The notes beneath the pieces are model-generated. The model worked only from the letters and a program-made list of their open reading frames with translations. It ran no database searches and had not been told where the DNA came from. The translations under genes were made by a program, and so were the position numbers. Shown one piece after another: positions 8,847 through 21,064 of a stretch of DNA of 64,000 nt. The DNA is from Methylocella tundrae (lineage in GTDB: Bacteria > Pseudomonadota > Alphaproteobacteria > Rhizobiales > Beijerinckiaceae): positions 435,001 through 499,000 of the forward strand of contig NZ_CABFMQ020000001.1 of assembly GCF_901905185.1 (NCBI RefSeq), read 5' to 3'. Positions within the stretch are counted from its first letter, which is position 1. Every line of letters starts with the position of its first letter.

Positions 8847-9145
8847 GTGAAGCCTCGCCGGAATGATCGAAACGCCACCCTAACCGTTCGGCCGCGCGAA
8901 GGAAATCACTGAGAATAAAATGATTCTCCCCTCCGCGTGGCGCATTCGGCGGCCGGCGCGGATTCTGCTGGAACGTCGGCGGCTCGTCTTGCGTCGGTCG
9001 ATCGTCCTCTTATATACCGGCCATCTTGCGCTCCTGCGTTGCAATGCCAATCTGAACACTATCGGGGACCGGGCGGAAATCCGTCCGCCCATTTGCTGGA
9101 TCGCTTCGGGGTCCGGTGGTCTTGCGTATCGAAAGGAAGAAAATC
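8847..9145. other. dnaK upstream region
   Basis: 299 bases between the divergent secreted-protein gene and dnaK. The only signal I can support is the sigma-32 type promoter at 8988-9013. No CIRCE inverted repeat is visible. Confidence 0.5.
8988..9013 (+). promoter_or_regulatory. Sigma-32 (RpoH) heat-shock promoter of dnaK
   Basis: CTTG (8988-8991) and CTTAT (9009-9013) are separated by 17 bases, matching the alphaproteobacterial RpoH consensus CTTG-N17/18-CYTAT. Transcription would begin near 9020, giving a dnaK leader of about 125 bases. Confidence 0.6.
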
Positions 9146-11047
9146 ATGGGTAAAGTAATAGGAATCGATCTTGGCACCACCAATTCTTGCGTGGCCGTCA
9201 TGGAGGGGACGACTCCTAAGGTGATTGAGAACGCCGAGGGGGCCCGCACCACTCCCTCCATCGTCGCCTTCACGGATGACGGCGAGCGTCTCGTCGGCCA
9301 GCCGGCCAAGAGGCAGGGCGTCACCAATCCGGAACGCACGTTTTTCGCCATCAAGCGGCTGATCGGCCGCACCTTCGACGATCCGATGACCAAGAAGGAC
9401 ATCGGGCTCGTTCCTTACAAGATTATTCGCGCCTCGAACGGCGACGCCTGGGTCGAGGCTGACGGCAAACAATATTCTCCCTCGCAGATTTCCGCCTTCA
9501 TCCTGCAAAAGATGAAGGAGACGGCCGAAGCCTATCTCGGCCAGCCGGTGTCGCAGGCCGTGATCACCGTCCCCGCCTATTTCAACGACGCGCAGCGTCA
9601 GGCGACGAAGGACGCCGGCAAGATCGCCGGCCTTGAGGTTTTGCGCATCATCAATGAGCCGACCGCGGCGGCGCTGGCTTATGGCCTCGACAAGAAGGGC
9701 TCGGGCGTCATCGCCGTTTACGATCTCGGCGGCGGCACCTTCGACGTTTCGATCCTCGAGATCGGCGATGGCGTCTTCGAGGTGAAATCGACCAATGGCG
9801 ACACCTTCCTCGGCGGTGAGGATTTTGACGTGCGCCTCGTCGAATATCTCGCTGACGAGTTCAAGAAAGAGAACGGCATCGACCTCAAGAAGGACAAGCT
9901 CGCGCTGCAGCGGCTGAAGGAAGCCGCCGAGAAGGCGAAGATCGAACTATCCTCCGCGACTCAGACCGAAATCAATCTGCCCTATATCACCGCCGACGCG
10001 ACCGGGCCGAAGCATCTCACCTTGAAGCTGACCCGCGCGAAATTTGAGGCGCTGGTCGATGATCTGATCCAGAAGACGGTCGAACCTTGCCGCAAGGCGC
10101 TGAAGGACGCGGGCTTGACGGCGGGCGAAATCAACGAAGTCGTTCTCGTCGGCGGCATGACCCGCATGCCGAAGGTGCAGGAAGTCGTGAAGAGCTTCTT
10201 CGGCAAAGAGCCTCACAAGGGCGTCAACCCCGATGAAGTCGTCGCCATCGGCGCCGCGGTTCAGGCCGGCGTGCTGCAGGGCGACGTCAAGGACGTGCTG
10301 CTGCTTGACGTGACGCCTCTGTCGCTTGGCATCGAGACTCTCGGCGGCGTGTTCACCCGATTGATCGACCGCAATACGACGATCCCGACGAAGAAGAGCC
10401 AGGTCTTCTCGACAGCCGAGGATAATCAGACGGCCGTGACCATTCGCGTGTTCCAGGGCGAGCGCGAGATGGCGGCCGACAACAAGATCCTCGGGCAGTT
10501 CGACCTCGTCGGCATCCCCGGCGCGCCGCGCGGCGTGCCGCAGATCGAAGTGACTTTCGATATCGACGCCAATGGCATCGTCAATGTGACGGCGAAGGAC
10601 AAGGCGACGAACAAGGAGCAGCAGATCCGCATCCAGGCGTCGGGCGGCCTCAGCGAGGGCGACATCGACAAAATGGTGAAGGACGCCGAACTCCACGCCG
10701 CCGAGGACAAGAAGCGGCGTGAACTCGTCGACGTGCGCAACCAGGCAGAGGCGATGGTCCATTCGGCCGAGAAGTCGCTGACGGAGTACGCCGGCAAGGT
10801 GTCCGACGCCGACAAGAGCGCGGTTGAGGGCGCTGTCGCGGCGCTGAAGGGCGTGCTCGAAGGCGAAGACGTCGAGGCGATCAAGGCGCGCACCAACGAT
10901 CTCGCGCAGGCTTCGATGAAGCTTGGCGAAGCTTTGTACAAGGCAGGCGCCGAGTCGGGGGCTCCCGAAGGCCATAGCGAGCCGAAGGACGATGTGATCG
11001 ACGCGGACTTCAAGGAAGTCGGCCCCGACGAGAAGAAGTCAGCCTGA
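9146..11047 (+). CDS. dnaK: Molecular chaperone DnaK (Hsp70)
   Basis: 633 residues, standard DnaK length. The ATG at 9146 is chosen because homology starts [19 protein letters not shown] and AAGGAAG lies upstream. The ATPase domain (residues 1 to ~385) shows the phosphate loops IDLGTTNSC and [13 protein letters not shown] and the adenosine motif [11 protein letters not shown]. The linker [13 protein letters not shown] precedes the substrate-binding domain, and the acidic tail ends in a [14 protein letters not shown] sequence. It folds proteins together with DnaJ and GrpE, and in alphaproteobacteria it also controls RpoH. dnaJ follows after about 336 bases. Confidence 0.98.
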   Translation: MGKVIGIDLGTTNSCVAVMEGTTPKVIENAEGARTTPSIVAFTDDGERLVGQPAKRQGVTNPERTFFAIKRLIGRTFDDPMTKKDIGLVPYKIIRASNGDAWVEADGKQYSPSQISAFILQKMKETAEAYLGQPVSQAVITVPAYFNDAQRQATKDAGKIAGLEVLRIINEPTAAALAYGLDKKGSGVIAVYDLGGGTFDVSILEIGDGVFEVKSTNGDTFLGGEDFDVRLVEYLADEFKKENGIDLKKDKLALQRLKEAAEKAKIELSSATQTEINLPYITADATGPKHLTLKLTRAKFEALVDDLIQKTVEPCRKALKDAGLTAGEINEVVLVGGMTRMPKVQEVVKSFFGKEPHKGVNPDEVVAIGAAVQAGVLQGDVKDVLLLDVTPLSLGIETLGGVFTRLIDRNTTIPTKKSQVFSTAEDNQTAVTIRVFQGEREMAADNKILGQFDLVGIPGAPRGVPQIEVTFDIDANGIVNVTAKDKATNKEQQIRIQASGGLSEGDIDKMVKDAELHAAEDKKRRELVDVRNQAEAMVHSAEKSLTEYAGKVSDADKSAVEGAVAALKGVLEGEDVEAIKARTNDLAQASMKLGEALYKAGAESGAPEGHSEPKDDVIDADFKEVGPDEKKSA

Positions 11048-11059
11048 CGCGATTGAAGC

Positions 11060-11091
11060 GCGGCGGAGATTTTGAATAAAATCTCCGCCGC
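11060..11091 (+). terminator. Stem-loop after dnaK
   Basis: A perfect 14-bp stem (GCGGCGGAGATTTT with its complement) closes a GAAT tetraloop directly after the dnaK stop. There is no long T tract, so it may act as a terminator, a processing site or a 3'-end stabiliser. It implies that dnaJ has at least partly separate expression. Confidence 0.7.
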
Positions 11092-11383
11092 TCCCTATGG
11101 CCGCGACCTTGGCTGCGTCATTGGCTATTGACATAAGCTGTGGCGTCCGTCCGGCAGGAACGCGCGGACCGGATGTTTCTTCCGGAAAAGCGCAATCGGG
11201 CGCTGTAAGATCGGACGCCAGCATGTATCTTGCTTAAGCCTGTCATCGATTTTGCGCGGATTTATGCCTGCGCCGATGAGTTGTTGGATGGCTTGGGGCG
11301 CTCTCATTGCCGGGGGGGCGGGCGCCTTTGAGCGAGACGCATGACGCGAGGCTCCCGCGCTATGGATTGGAATGCAAGGAACT

Positions 11384-12508
11384 ATGGCGAAGCGCGACTT
11401 TTATGAAATTTTGGGCGTTTCCAGAACCTGCTCGGAAATCGAGCTGAAAAGCGCTTTCCGCAAGGCCGCGATGGAGCACCATCCCGATCGCAACCCGGGA
11501 AACACGGACGCCGAAGTCAAGTTCAAGGAATTGAACGAGGCCTATCAGACCCTTTCCGACGCGCAAAAGCGCGCAAGCTACGACCGCTACGGGCATGCCG
11601 CGTTCGAGCACGGCGGCTTTGGCGGCGGCGATGGTTTTGCGTCGTCAATGTCCGATATTTTCGACGATCTTTTTGGCGACGTCATGAATCGCCGTGGCGG
11701 CGGCCGCAACGGCCCGGTGCGCGGATCTGATCTTCGCTACAATATGGAAATTACGCTCGAGGAGGCGTTTCACGGAAAGGTCGCCTCGCTCACACTGCCG
11801 ATGTCCGTCAACTGTGACGTCTGTTCCGGCACGGGCGCCAAGGCGGGCGCGAAGCCCCGCGTCTGCCCGACATGCGGCGGACAGGGACGCGTCAGGGCGC
11901 AGCAGGGATTTTTCGCGATTGAGCGCACATGCCCGCACTGCCACGGCCGCGGCGACATTATCGATGATCCGTGCGGGCCGTGCGGCGGCAGCGGGCGCGT
12001 CACGCGCGAACGCAGCCTTTCGGTCAATATTCCTTCTGGCGTCGAGGACGGCACCCGCATCCGCTTGAGCGGCGAGGGCGAGGCAGGTTCGAGAGGCGGC
12101 TCGGCAGGCGATCTTTATATTTTCGTTTCAACCAAACCCCATCCCTTTTTCCAGCGCGATGGAGCCGATCTCTTTTGCCGCGTTCCGATCTCCATGGTGC
12201 AGGCGACGATTGGCGGCGAAGTCGACGTGCGCACGCTGGATGGCGGCTCGGCCAAGGTCAAAATTCCAGAGGGAACGCAGACGGGCAAGCAGTTCAAGCT
12301 GAAGCACAAGGGCATGCCCGTTCTGCGCTCGCGTGACGTTGGCGACCTTTATATTCAGGTCAATGTCGAGACGCCGCAGAACTTAACCAAGCGTCAGCGC
12401 GAACTTCTGGCCGAGTTCGAAGCCGAATCATCGACAAAGACCCATCCGGAAGCCTCTGGATTCTTCGCCAAGATGAAGGATTTTTTCGAAAATCTAAGCA
12501 GCCAGTAG
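11384..12508 (+). CDS. dnaJ: Co-chaperone DnaJ (Hsp40)
   Basis: 374 residues from the ATG at 11384 ([12 protein letters not shown], with AAGGA upstream). The J domain carries the essential HPD (HHPDRNPG), followed by a Gly-rich region (GGFGGGDGF). Four zinc-binding CxxCxGxG repeats are intact: [24 protein letters not shown] and CGPCGGSG. The C-terminal substrate-binding domains are complete. It stimulates DnaK ATPase and delivers clients. The following gene starts about 145 bases downstream. Confidence 0.98.
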   Translation: MAKRDFYEILGVSRTCSEIELKSAFRKAAMEHHPDRNPGNTDAEVKFKELNEAYQTLSDAQKRASYDRYGHAAFEHGGFGGGDGFASSMSDIFDDLFGDVMNRRGGGRNGPVRGSDLRYNMEITLEEAFHGKVASLTLPMSVNCDVCSGTGAKAGAKPRVCPTCGGQGRVRAQQGFFAIERTCPHCHGRGDIIDDPCGPCGGSGRVTRERSLSVNIPSGVEDGTRIRLSGEGEAGSRGGSAGDLYIFVSTKPHPFFQRDGADLFCRVPISMVQATIGGEVDVRTLDGGSAKVKIPEGTQTGKQFKLKHKGMPVLRSRDVGDLYIQVNVETPQNLTKRQRELLAEFEAESSTKTHPEASGFFAKMKDFFENLSSQ

Positions 12509-12654
12509 GCTGAAGCGCGCAGTTTGAGCCTTGCGCGAGAAAATGAGCGGCAACGCCTCTGTTTCCTTGACGGCGCCCTCTTTGTCGGTATCTTCGCGCG
12601 AGCTGGCGTGCGGCTTTCGGTGGCCGCGCTCTTATCAGAAGCGAGGAGAATCCA

Positions 12655-13506
12655 TTGCTGAGCGACCCCTCGCGCGCGGACCGCCGCGGTCCAGCCAAAC
12701 GTCCCATGCCGATCGAAAAGCGCCTCGCCGATGAAGCGCGCTTCATCCGGTCGTGGTTCGAAAATCCGCTGCGGGCTGGCGCGGTCTCTCCGTCGGGGCG
12801 CTCCCTGGCGCGCATGATGGCGCGCTATGTCGATCCGCACGGGACTGGCCCCATCATAGAACTCGGACCGGGAACGGGGGCGATCACGGAGGCGCTTTTG
12901 GCGCGCGGCGTCGCCCCGAGCCGCCTTTACCTCATCGAATTCGACCCGAACTTTTGCAAGCATCTACAGCGGCGCTTCCCCGGCGTCCACGTCGTCGAGG
13001 GCGACGCTTATCGGTTCAAGGAGCTTCTCGCGGGTCTCTTGAGCCAGCCGGCAAGCTCCGTCGTTTCGAGCCTGCCGCTCCTTGTGAAGCCGGAGCGGCA
13101 AAGGCTCAGTCTTTTGGCCGACGCCTTCGATTGCATGGCGCCGGGCGCCGCTTTCATCCAGTTCACTTATGGTCTCCTGTCGCCGATCCCGCGCGAGAAG
13201 TCGTTTGGGCCGACGTTCCACGCGGACCGTTCGCCGCCGGTATGGCTCAATCTCCCCCCCGCTCGCGTGTGGATCTATCGGGCAAGGGCGAGCCATGAGC
13301 AGGGCTTCAGGCTGACGCGCCCCAATCCGGCGCAAGAGTTCTTCGATCGGCTGAGGCAAGGCACGGAAAAGATCCAGATCGATCTGAAACGCGAGATAGA
13401 CGGCGCGAGAGCGCGACTCGCGCCCAAGCAAAGAGCGGCGCAGAAAAACAAGCGCGCGGACTCGTCGGCGCGCAGGGCGGACCGCAGCAAATCACCGCGG
13501 CCATGA
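12655..13506 (+). CDS. pmtA: Phospholipid N-methyltransferase-like SAM methyltransferase
   Basis: 283 residues from a TTG at 12655 with GAGGAG seven bases upstream. It opens with a region typical of PmtA ([23 protein letters not shown]), then the SAM site [17 protein letters not shown], the acidic LIEFDP loop and [11 protein letters not shown]. PmtA methylates phosphatidylethanolamine to phosphatidylcholine in Rhizobiales. The rRNA-dimethylase fold is shared with KsgA, but the N-terminal motif favours PmtA. The C-terminus has an added Lys/Arg-rich tail of about 60 residues. Its stop overlaps the pyrF start by four bases. Confidence 0.75.
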   Translation: MLSDPSRADRRGPAKRPMPIEKRLADEARFIRSWFENPLRAGAVSPSGRSLARMMARYVDPHGTGPIIELGPGTGAITEALLARGVAPSRLYLIEFDPNFCKHLQRRFPGVHVVEGDAYRFKELLAGLLSQPASSVVSSLPLLVKPERQRLSLLADAFDCMAPGAAFIQFTYGLLSPIPREKSFGPTFHADRSPPVWLNLPPARVWIYRARASHEQGFRLTRPNPAQEFFDRLRQGTEKIQIDLKREIDGARARLAPKQRAAQKNKRADSSARRADRSKSPRP

Positions 13507-14216
13507 CATCGGCGGAGCCAGCCGGCGCCGCCTTGAGCGAAAAGCTCATCGTCGCGCTGGATTTTCCGACGCCGGCGGAAGCGAGGGCGATGGTTGCCGC
13601 CCTCGGCCCGAGCGTCTGCTTTTATAAGGTCGGCATGGAGCTCGCCTACGGCGGCGGCCTCTCATTCGCAAAAGAGCTGATCGACAATGGGGCGCAGGTT
13701 TTTCTCGACCTCAAGCTGCATGATATTCCAACCACGGTGGCGAAGGCCTGTGCGAATGTAGCGCGTCTTGGCGCGCGATTCCTGACGATCCACGCCTATC
13801 CACAGACGATGGCGGCGGCAAAGCAGGGCGCCGCCGGATCGGCGCTGCGCCTTCTCGGCGTCACCGTGATGACCTCCTATAGCGACGCCGATCTGCATGA
13901 GGCTGGCTACGCCTTCGGTGTTGAGGATCTCGTCATGCGCCGCGCCCGCCAGGCGCGAGAGATCGGCATTGACGGATTGATTCTCTCGGCCGAGGAACTT
14001 CCGGCGGTTCGCCGCGAGGTTGGACCCGCCATGATTCTTGTGACGCCTGGCATCCGGCCCGCCGGCTCATCGGCGGGCGACCAGAAAAGGATCATGACTC
14101 CCTCCGCTGCGATCAAGGCCGGAGCCGATTACCTTGTGGTTGGCCGTCCGATCACGAGCGCGAAGGATCCGCGCGCGGCCGCGGAAGCAATTCTTGCCGA
14201 GATCGCCGCCGCCTGA
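13503..14216 (+). CDS. pyrF: Orotidine 5'-phosphate decarboxylase
   Basis: 237 residues. It catalyses the last step of UMP synthesis. The active-site Asp-Lys-Asp array is visible in [14 protein letters not shown], preceded by [13 protein letters not shown] and [14 protein letters not shown]. The phosphate-binding end includes [10 protein letters not shown] and [10 protein letters not shown]. The ATG overlaps the upstream methyltransferase stop (ATGA), suggesting translational coupling between lipid methylation and pyrimidine genes, although this need not be functional. Confidence 0.96.
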   Translation: MTSAEPAGAALSEKLIVALDFPTPAEARAMVAALGPSVCFYKVGMELAYGGGLSFAKELIDNGAQVFLDLKLHDIPTTVAKACANVARLGARFLTIHAYPQTMAAAKQGAAGSALRLLGVTVMTSYSDADLHEAGYAFGVEDLVMRRARQAREIGIDGLILSAEELPAVRREVGPAMILVTPGIRPAGSSAGDQKRIMTPSAAIKAGADYLVVGRPITSAKDPRAAAEAILAEIAAA

Positions 14217-14389
14217 CCGCCGCGCTGCTTTTCCTGCGGGCGGAAGCTCCGTGCGGCGCCTTCACGCCACCGCGATCCGCCCAAGCGGAAAACGATAAAA
14301 GAGTGAGCCGGGAAGGTTTTTCCGATTTTCGCGGGACCGGAAAAATGCTCTAGAACCGAAATTATCAGGATCTTCGAGGGAGAGTTTTT

Positions 14390-15202
14390 ATGGGCGACAT
14401 GCGGCTCGTCGTTGCGGGCGCGGCTGGACGCATGGGCCGCGTCCTGATCCAGATCATCCATGAAACGCCGGGGGCAACGCTGGTCGGCGCTCTCGCCAGG
14501 CCGGACTCGATCGCAATCGGTCAGGACGCCGGACTTCTGGCGGGGTGTGGACAGATGGGCGTTGAAATCACCGCAGACGCTTTGCGCGCAATCGCCGGCG
14601 CGGACGGCATCCTCGATTTCACCTCGCCCGAATCGACGGTCGCGCTCGCGACATTGGCGGCGCAGGCGCGCATCGTCCATGTTGTCGGCACGACAGGACT
14701 TCGACCGGATCATCTTGCGCGGCTGGAGGCGGCGGCGCGCCATGCCGTTATTGTGCAATCCGGGAATATGAGCCTTGGAGTCAATCTCATGGCGGCGCTC
14801 GTGGAGAGGGCGGCGCAGACGCTGGGGCCGGAGTTCGACATTGAAATCCTCGAGATGCATCATCGCCTGAAAGTCGATGCGCCATCTGGCACGGCCCTGC
14901 TGCTGGGCGAAGCCGCAGCCAAGGGCAGGGACGTCGATCTCGCGAACAACTCGGTGCGTTCGCGCGATGGTTACACCGGAACTCGTCCCGAAGGCGCGAT
15001 TGGCTTCGCTTCTCTGCGCGGTGGCGGGGTCGTCGGCGAGCATCGGGTCATTTTCGCGGGGCCGGGGGAAAGGCTGGAACTCTTCCACATTGCGGAAGAT
15101 CGCAGCATCTTCGCGCGAGGCGCCGTCAAGGCGGCGCTCTGGGCGCAAGGCCGCAAGTCTGGCCTTTATTCGATGAGAGACGTGCTCAGCCTGCGCAATT
15201 AG
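14390..15202 (+). CDS. dapB: 4-hydroxy-tetrahydrodipicolinate reductase
   Basis: 270 residues. It reduces hydroxytetrahydrodipicolinate in the diaminopimelate/lysine pathway. The N-terminal nucleotide-binding loop is [16 protein letters not shown] follows, then [11 protein letters not shown]. The catalytic segment [15 protein letters not shown] carries the His-Lys pair and the PSGTA substrate loop. AGGGAG lies upstream of the ATG. A strong stem-loop follows the gene. Confidence 0.97.
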   Translation: MGDMRLVVAGAAGRMGRVLIQIIHETPGATLVGALARPDSIAIGQDAGLLAGCGQMGVEITADALRAIAGADGILDFTSPESTVALATLAAQARIVHVVGTTGLRPDHLARLEAAARHAVIVQSGNMSLGVNLMAALVERAAQTLGPEFDIEILEMHHRLKVDAPSGTALLLGEAAAKGRDVDLANNSVRSRDGYTGTRPEGAIGFASLRGGGVVGEHRVIFAGPGERLELFHIAEDRSIFARGAVKAALWAQGRKSGLYSMRDVLSLRN

Positions 15203-15294
15203 CAATCCGCGCGAAGATATATCTGTCTAAATAAATATTCAGGACAAGGAGCGGACCCGCGAAGCGCCGATGTTTGACAGGGCGATATAAAATA

Positions 15295-15323
15295 GGCCGC
15301 GCTCTGAACTAAAGAGCGCGGCC
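15295..15323. terminator. Strong convergent stem-loop after dapB
   Basis: An 11-bp perfect stem (GGCCGCGCTCT with its complement) closes a seven-base loop between dapB and the convergent small membrane-protein gene. It probably terminates from both sides, although neither flank has a strong T tract. Confidence 0.6.
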
Positions 15324-15355
15324 CTGAGCGAGCTTCCCGGGGGGCATTGGGAAGT

Positions 15356-15616
15356 TCAAGTCGTCATCTGATGAGAACAGCCTTGTAAGTCCAGTAACGT
15401 TTCGGCGAGGCGCAATCCGCCGTCCCGAAGGGCCACGGGGCGGCCCTGCGGATCGGGCGCCTCGAGGCGAGCGACGAGGCCAAGCGCGATCGCCGCGCCC
15501 GCCATGACCAGAATGAGGATAATGGACACCCGCAGTTGCCGGCGCGCCGCCTGCAGATCATAACGGCGCACGAAGCCGGCGTCGGGCCGGGGGTCGAAAT
15601 GATCAGCGATGGACAT
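15356..15616 (-). CDS. Small single-pass membrane protein of unknown function
   Basis: 86 residues from the ATG at 15616, with GGAG about eight bases upstream. One membrane segment (roughly residues 30-49, SIILILVMAGAAIALGLVA) lies between a basic N-terminal cytosolic stretch and a short C-terminal tail. No family is recognised. It converges with dapB and is divergent from the aminotransferase gene. Confidence 0.6.
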   Translation of the reverse strand: MSIADHFDPRPDAGFVRRYDLQAARRQLRVSIILILVMAGAAIALGLVARLEAPDPQGRPVALRDGGLRLAETLLDLQGCSHQMTT

Positions 15617-17137
<1,521 letters not shown>

Positions 17138-17227
17138 CGCGTGACTGTGGCCGGCGATGGCCATTGTGTGGCGCGGCCAACTCTGCTTTCATAAAGTCCG
17201 GCCTGTTCCCCAACGCCTGGAGATCGC

Positions 17228-17629
17228 ATGTTGAGGGACGATACGGGCGACGGCGGACGCCGCCCTTCGCGCAATGTTCTGGGGCAGCCCCTTGCGAGCT
17301 GCTCGCATGACCCGTTGACGGGATTTTATCGCAACGGCTGCTGCGATACGGCGGCCTCGGATGTCGGCAGCCATACCGTCTGCATTGTCGTCAGCGATGA
17401 ATTCCTTAAATTCTCCAAGTCGCGCGGCAATGATTTATCGACGCCGCTGCCGGGCTACGGCTTTCCCGGCCTCAAGGCCGGCGATCGCTGGTGTCTTTGC
17501 GCGCCGCGCTGGCAGGAAGCCCTGGAGGCGGGCGCGACGCCCCGCGTCGTGCTGCAAGCCACTCATGAGGGCGCGCTCGCCCATTGCGCGCTCGAGGATC
17601 TGAAGCGCTATGCGATGGACCTATCGTGA
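17228..17629 (+). CDS. DUF2237 family protein
   Basis: 133 residues. The family signature is complete: NVLGQPLASCSHDPLTGFYRNGCC, SHTVCIVVSDEFL, the central SKSRGNDLSTP and FPGLKAGDRWCLCAPRW, and the C-terminal ATHEGAL. The conserved Cys residues and a compact fold are typical, but the biochemical role of the family is unknown. Its 3' end overlaps the convergent gene by nine bases. Confidence 0.88.
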   Translation: MLRDDTGDGGRRPSRNVLGQPLASCSHDPLTGFYRNGCCDTAASDVGSHTVCIVVSDEFLKFSKSRGNDLSTPLPGYGFPGLKAGDRWCLCAPRWQEALEAGATPRVVLQATHEGALAHCALEDLKRYAMDLS

Positions 17630-18235
17630 AGAGGGGGCCAAAGGCCCGAAGGCTAGAATCTCTCTGGTGTAAGTCTCGTTGACCTCCGAAAACGGCAGCC
17701 CGTCCTCTCCATAGACCAAAGCCCGATGCTGAAAAAGCCGTTCAGGAATGCCAGGCCGCGCCCCCGGCCGGTCGGACGCCGTGGCGGGCTTTCCACAGTC
17801 GGGCCGCCAAAAGATCTCGACCGCGAAGGTTTTGCGAATGGGGTTCAGACCCGTGACGGCGCGTCCGAAAGGCGTGTCGCTGTCCTCCAGCACTCTGTTG
17901 ATGTCCGCATTCAGCCGGCTCGGCACATACCAGTTCTCCGCTTCCGAGAGCACGCGCTCGCCGCAGGCGAGTTCTACGCGGCGATAGACGACGATCTCGT
18001 CGGCCCCAAGCTGGAGCCTCTGGCGCTGTTCGCGTGAGGCCGGCTTGTCCGCGCCGCAGATGCGTTTGGCGCGGATCGCGGAAAAATTGTCCGATGTCTC
18101 TGCGCACCATTGCTCCAGCGTCGCGGTCGCGCTGTGTGAGGCGAGAAGCCTCGCGTTCAGGGCTTCCAGCAAGGCGAAGGCCCTTTGGCGCGCAGCGAGA
18201 TCATGTTCAAGAAAAGAGAGATTCAAACGGGTCAC
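17621..18235 (-). CDS. Chorismate-lyase-like (UbiC/DUF98 fold) protein
   Basis: 204 residues. The segment VVYRRVELACGERVLSEAEN-WYVP followed by a TPFGRAV loop is the pattern of UbiC-like chorismate pyruvate-lyases, in which an Arg, a Gly and a Glu line the site. Rhizobiales have a group of such proteins annotated only as hypothetical. If active it would release 4-hydroxybenzoate for ubiquinone, but no ubi genes lie nearby and the assignment is from pattern only. Confidence 0.6.
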   Translation of the reverse strand: MTRLNLSFLEHDLAARQRAFALLEALNARLLASHSATATLEQWCAETSDNFSAIRAKRICGADKPASREQRQRLQLGADEIVVYRRVELACGERVLSEAENWYVPSRLNADINRVLEDSDTPFGRAVTGLNPIRKTFAVEIFWRPDCGKPATASDRPGARPGIPERLFQHRALVYGEDGLPFSEVNETYTREILAFGPLAPSSR

Positions 18236-18580
18236 GCCTTCATGCTCGGCCGCGCCGAGCCGCGTCGCGCCAGCGCTTCAGCGCCATGAAGACGCGCAGA
18301 CGGCGAGGGCTTGGAGAAGAGGCGAAATCATAGAGCTTCATCGCAGCCTTCGAAGTTGGCGAAATGGCGGAGGGCCCATTTTAGTCTGCAAAGGGCTTTA
18401 GCGGCGCCCGGCCACCATAAAGCGCGATCGGCCATCTGCCCATACGGCGCCTGCGGCGACGGCGCTTCTGGACATCTCGCGGCAAAAAGGGCTAAACCGT
18501 CGGCTCGGCGGGACGCTGCCGCTTTTCTCCGCCAGCCGATTTCGCGATTTTTCCGCGCGCGGCGCTTCCGCTAGCGAGCC
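18236..18580. other. Intergenic stretch, nothing recognised
   Basis: 345 bases between two divergently transcribed genes. Open frames on both strands are short and GC-driven. It presumably carries two promoters, neither identifiable. Confidence 0.4.
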
Positions 18581-19162
18581 ATGTTCCAAAAACTCTATCG
18601 CTGGACGCTGACCCTTGCGGAGAGCCGTCACGCGCCTTTGGCGCTTGGCATTATCGCCTTTGCCGAGAGCTCCTTCTTTCCCGTGCCGCCTGACGTCATT
18701 TTGGTCCCGATGTCGATTGCGCGGCCGGCGAAGGCCTGGACCTACGCGCTGATCTGCACGTTAGGCTCGGTGCTGGGGGCGCTCCTCGGCTACGCGATTG
18801 GCGCGCTTTTGTTTGAGACGGTCGGCAAATGGCTGATCCATGTTTACGGTTATGGCGCGCGCGTCGACGAGATGCGTGAGCTTTACGCCAAATGGGGCTG
18901 GGCGGTCATTCTCATCAAAGGCTTCACGCCGATCCCGTTCAAGCTCGTGACCATCACGAGCGGGCTTTTGGCTTATAGCCTGCCGCTGTTCGTCCTCTTG
19001 TCGCTTATGACGCGCGGCGCGCGTTTCTTCGCCCTCGCCTTGCTGCTCAAATATTATGGCGAGCCGATCAAGGATCTGCTTGACAAGTATTTCGCATGGT
19101 TCCTGTTGATTCTTGTCATCGTCGTGATTCTGGGCTTCTGGATTGCGACGCATTTAGTTTGA
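18581..19162 (+). CDS. YqaA/DedA-family (VTT domain) inner membrane protein
   Basis: 193 residues with four to five membrane segments. Early motif FAESSFFPVPPDVILVPMS, a Gly-rich helix (GSVLGALLGYAIGALLFE) and the later KGFTPIPFKLVTITSGL are typical of the YqaA branch of DedA/VTT proteins, which are implicated in lipid flipping and envelope homeostasis. The dsbB-like gene begins about 33 bases downstream, so the two are probably co-transcribed. Confidence 0.88.
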   Translation: MFQKLYRWTLTLAESRHAPLALGIIAFAESSFFPVPPDVILVPMSIARPAKAWTYALICTLGSVLGALLGYAIGALLFETVGKWLIHVYGYGARVDEMRELYAKWGWAVILIKGFTPIPFKLVTITSGLLAYSLPLFVLLSLMTRGARFFALALLLKYYGEPIKDLLDKYFAWFLLILVIVVILGFWIATHLV

Positions 19163-19195
19163 TCGCTTGTCGTTTGATCATCTGACGGATCGCTT

Positions 19196-19696
19196 ATGAG
19201 GTTTCCTAGTCCTTTGCGCCTCGCCCTCGCCATCCTGCTTATTGCGGCGGGATCGATCGCCGGGGCGTGGATATTCCAGTTGCTTGGCTATCCGCCCTGT
19301 GAGCTCTGTCTCAAGGAGCGCATTCCCTATTATGCCGGCATTGCGCTCGCGGCTCTGGCGATTTTCCTCAGCGTCAGCGGCCGGGAGAGTTTGCTGCCCG
19401 CGGCTTTTTGGGGGCTGGCCTTGATTTTCGCGGCGGGAGCCGCTTTGGGCGCCTATCATTCCGGAGTCGAATGGGGCTTTTGGCCAGGACCCACGGACTG
19501 CACGGGGCGGCTCGACCACGCAGGTTCGGTCAACGCCTTTCTGAAACAGTTGGAAACTGTCAAGGTCGTGCGCTGCGACGCCGTTTCGCTTCGCGTCTTC
19601 GGACTGTCGCTCGCCGTCTGGAACGCCGTGATTTCGACCGGACTGACGGTGGTGGCGCTGATTGGCGCTTGGCGCTCTTCCGCCCCACGGAAATGA
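19196..19696 (+). CDS. dsbB: Disulfide bond formation protein B (DsbB)
   Basis: 166 residues with four membrane helices. The first redox pair is CELC after the first helix, followed by LKERIPYY. The second periplasmic loop holds C in GPTDCTG and C in KVVRCDAVS, the pair that re-oxidises DsbA. It passes electrons to quinone. It lies directly downstream of the YqaA-like gene and converges with rlmN. Confidence 0.88.
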   Translation: MRFPSPLRLALAILLIAAGSIAGAWIFQLLGYPPCELCLKERIPYYAGIALAALAIFLSVSGRESLLPAAFWGLALIFAAGAALGAYHSGVEWGFWPGPTDCTGRLDHAGSVNAFLKQLETVKVVRCDAVSLRVFGLSLAVWNAVISTGLTVVALIGAWRSSAPRK

Positions 19697-19751
19697 GGCC
19701 GCAGGCGCGACGGTTCGAGAGTAAAGCCAGGTCTCCGGCGCGGCGCTTTGC

Positions 19752-20945
19752 TCAAGGGTCGATGGACAGCAGCGCCCGCGCCCGCAATTTTTCCGTCTCG
19801 CTCTTCAGTTGCCCGCAGGCGGCGAGGATATCCCGGCCGCGCGGCGTGCGTACAGGGCTGGCATAACCGGCATTGAACACGATGTCTGAAAAAGCCTCGA
19901 TCGTCGCTTCATCCGAACATTCGTAGGCCGTTCCTGGCCATGGATTGAACGGAATGAGGTTGATCTTGGCGGGAATGCCTTTCAGCAGCCTGACAAGCTC
20001 GCGCGCCTCAGCGGGGGAATCATTGATCCCCTTCAGCATCACATATTCGAAGGTAATGCGGCGCGCGTTCGACGCTCCGGGATAAGTCCGACAGGCCTGC
20101 AAAAGCTCGGCGATCGGATATTTCTTGTTGAGCGGCACAAGCGTGTCGCGCAGGTCGTCGCGAACGGCGTGGAGCGAGATCGCCAGCATGGCTCCGGTCT
20201 TGGCGCCAAGATCCGGCAGTCGCGGAACGACGCCGGCGGTCGAAACCGTGATGCGCCGCTTCGACAAGGACAGTCCGTCGCCGTCCGAAAAGACCGCCAC
20301 GGCGTCGCTGACATTGTCGAAATTATAGAGCGGCTCGCCCATCCCCATGAAGACGATGTTCGAGACAAAGCGCGAGCCGCCGCTCGGCACGATCCCATCT
20401 TGCGGCGGCGCTCGGCCCGGGAAATCGCCCAGTCTCTCGCGCGCGATGATAAGTTGAGCGATAATTTCTTGCGCCGTTAAATTGCGCACGAATTGCTGCG
20501 TGCCGGTGTGACAGAAAGAGCACGTCAATGTGCAGCCGACCTGGCTCGAGACGCAGAGCGTTCCGCGGTCTGTATCAGGAATATAGACGCATTCGACTTC
20601 CGCCGCGCGATCCCTGGCGCTCGAAGGCGCCAGCCGGATCAGCCATTTGCGCGTGCCGTCGCTGGACAGTTGCTCAGAGACGATCTGCGGCCGCGTCAAA
20701 GTAAAACGCTCGGCGAGCTTTGCGCGAAAAACCTTGCTGATATTCAGCATGTCGTCGAAGGAAGACACGCCCTGGTGATAGATCCAATGCCAGAGCTGAG
20801 CTGAGCGCATGCGGATTTCGCGCTCGGGCGCGCCGATTTCAAGAAGCGCGGCGGCGAGTTCCTTTCGCGTCGCGCCGGCGAGCGAACGCGACGGCGCAGG
20901 CGCGACTGCTTCAGCCGTGGAGTCGATGAGGGTGGACGCTGTCAT
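19752..20945 (-). CDS. rlmN: 23S rRNA (A2503-C2)/tRNA A37 methyltransferase RlmN
   Basis: 397 residues from the ATG at 20945 (GAGG upstream); a GTG at 20981 would add 12 residues without similarity. It is a radical-SAM enzyme with CTLTCSFC (CX3CX2C) binding the 4Fe-4S cluster. The catalytic methyl-carrying cysteine near the C-terminus is present in the conserved [12 protein letters not shown]. Other landmarks are [27 protein letters not shown] and [10 protein letters not shown]. It modifies the peptidyl-transferase centre. Confidence 0.97.
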   Translation of the reverse strand: MTASTLIDSTAEAVAPAPSRSLAGATRKELAAALLEIGAPEREIRMRSAQLWHWIYHQGVSSFDDMLNISKVFRAKLAERFTLTRPQIVSEQLSSDGTRKWLIRLAPSSARDRAAEVECVYIPDTDRGTLCVSSQVGCTLTCSFCHTGTQQFVRNLTAQEIIAQLIIARERLGDFPGRAPPQDGIVPSGGSRFVSNIVFMGMGEPLYNFDNVSDAVAVFSDGDGLSLSKRRITVSTAGVVPRLPDLGAKTGAMLAISLHAVRDDLRDTLVPLNKKYPIAELLQACRTYPGASNARRITFEYVMLKGINDSPAEARELVRLLKGIPAKINLIPFNPWPGTAYECSDEATIEAFSDIVFNAGYASPVRTPRGRDILAACGQLKSETEKLRARALLSIDP

Positions 20946-21064
20946 TGCGGCCTCATAGCATGGCGCGCGAAAATTCTCCACAATCGTCGCGTGGGCGCAA
21001 GCGCCGTCGCAAAAGCGACATCGCGACCGCGCATGAGAACCTTATTGCACGTCGAGGAAAACCG

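Noticed and set aside
9947..10975. A 342-codon open frame opposite dnaK
   Set aside because: Overlaps dnaK entirely. Antisense open frames over dnaK are a known composition artefact.
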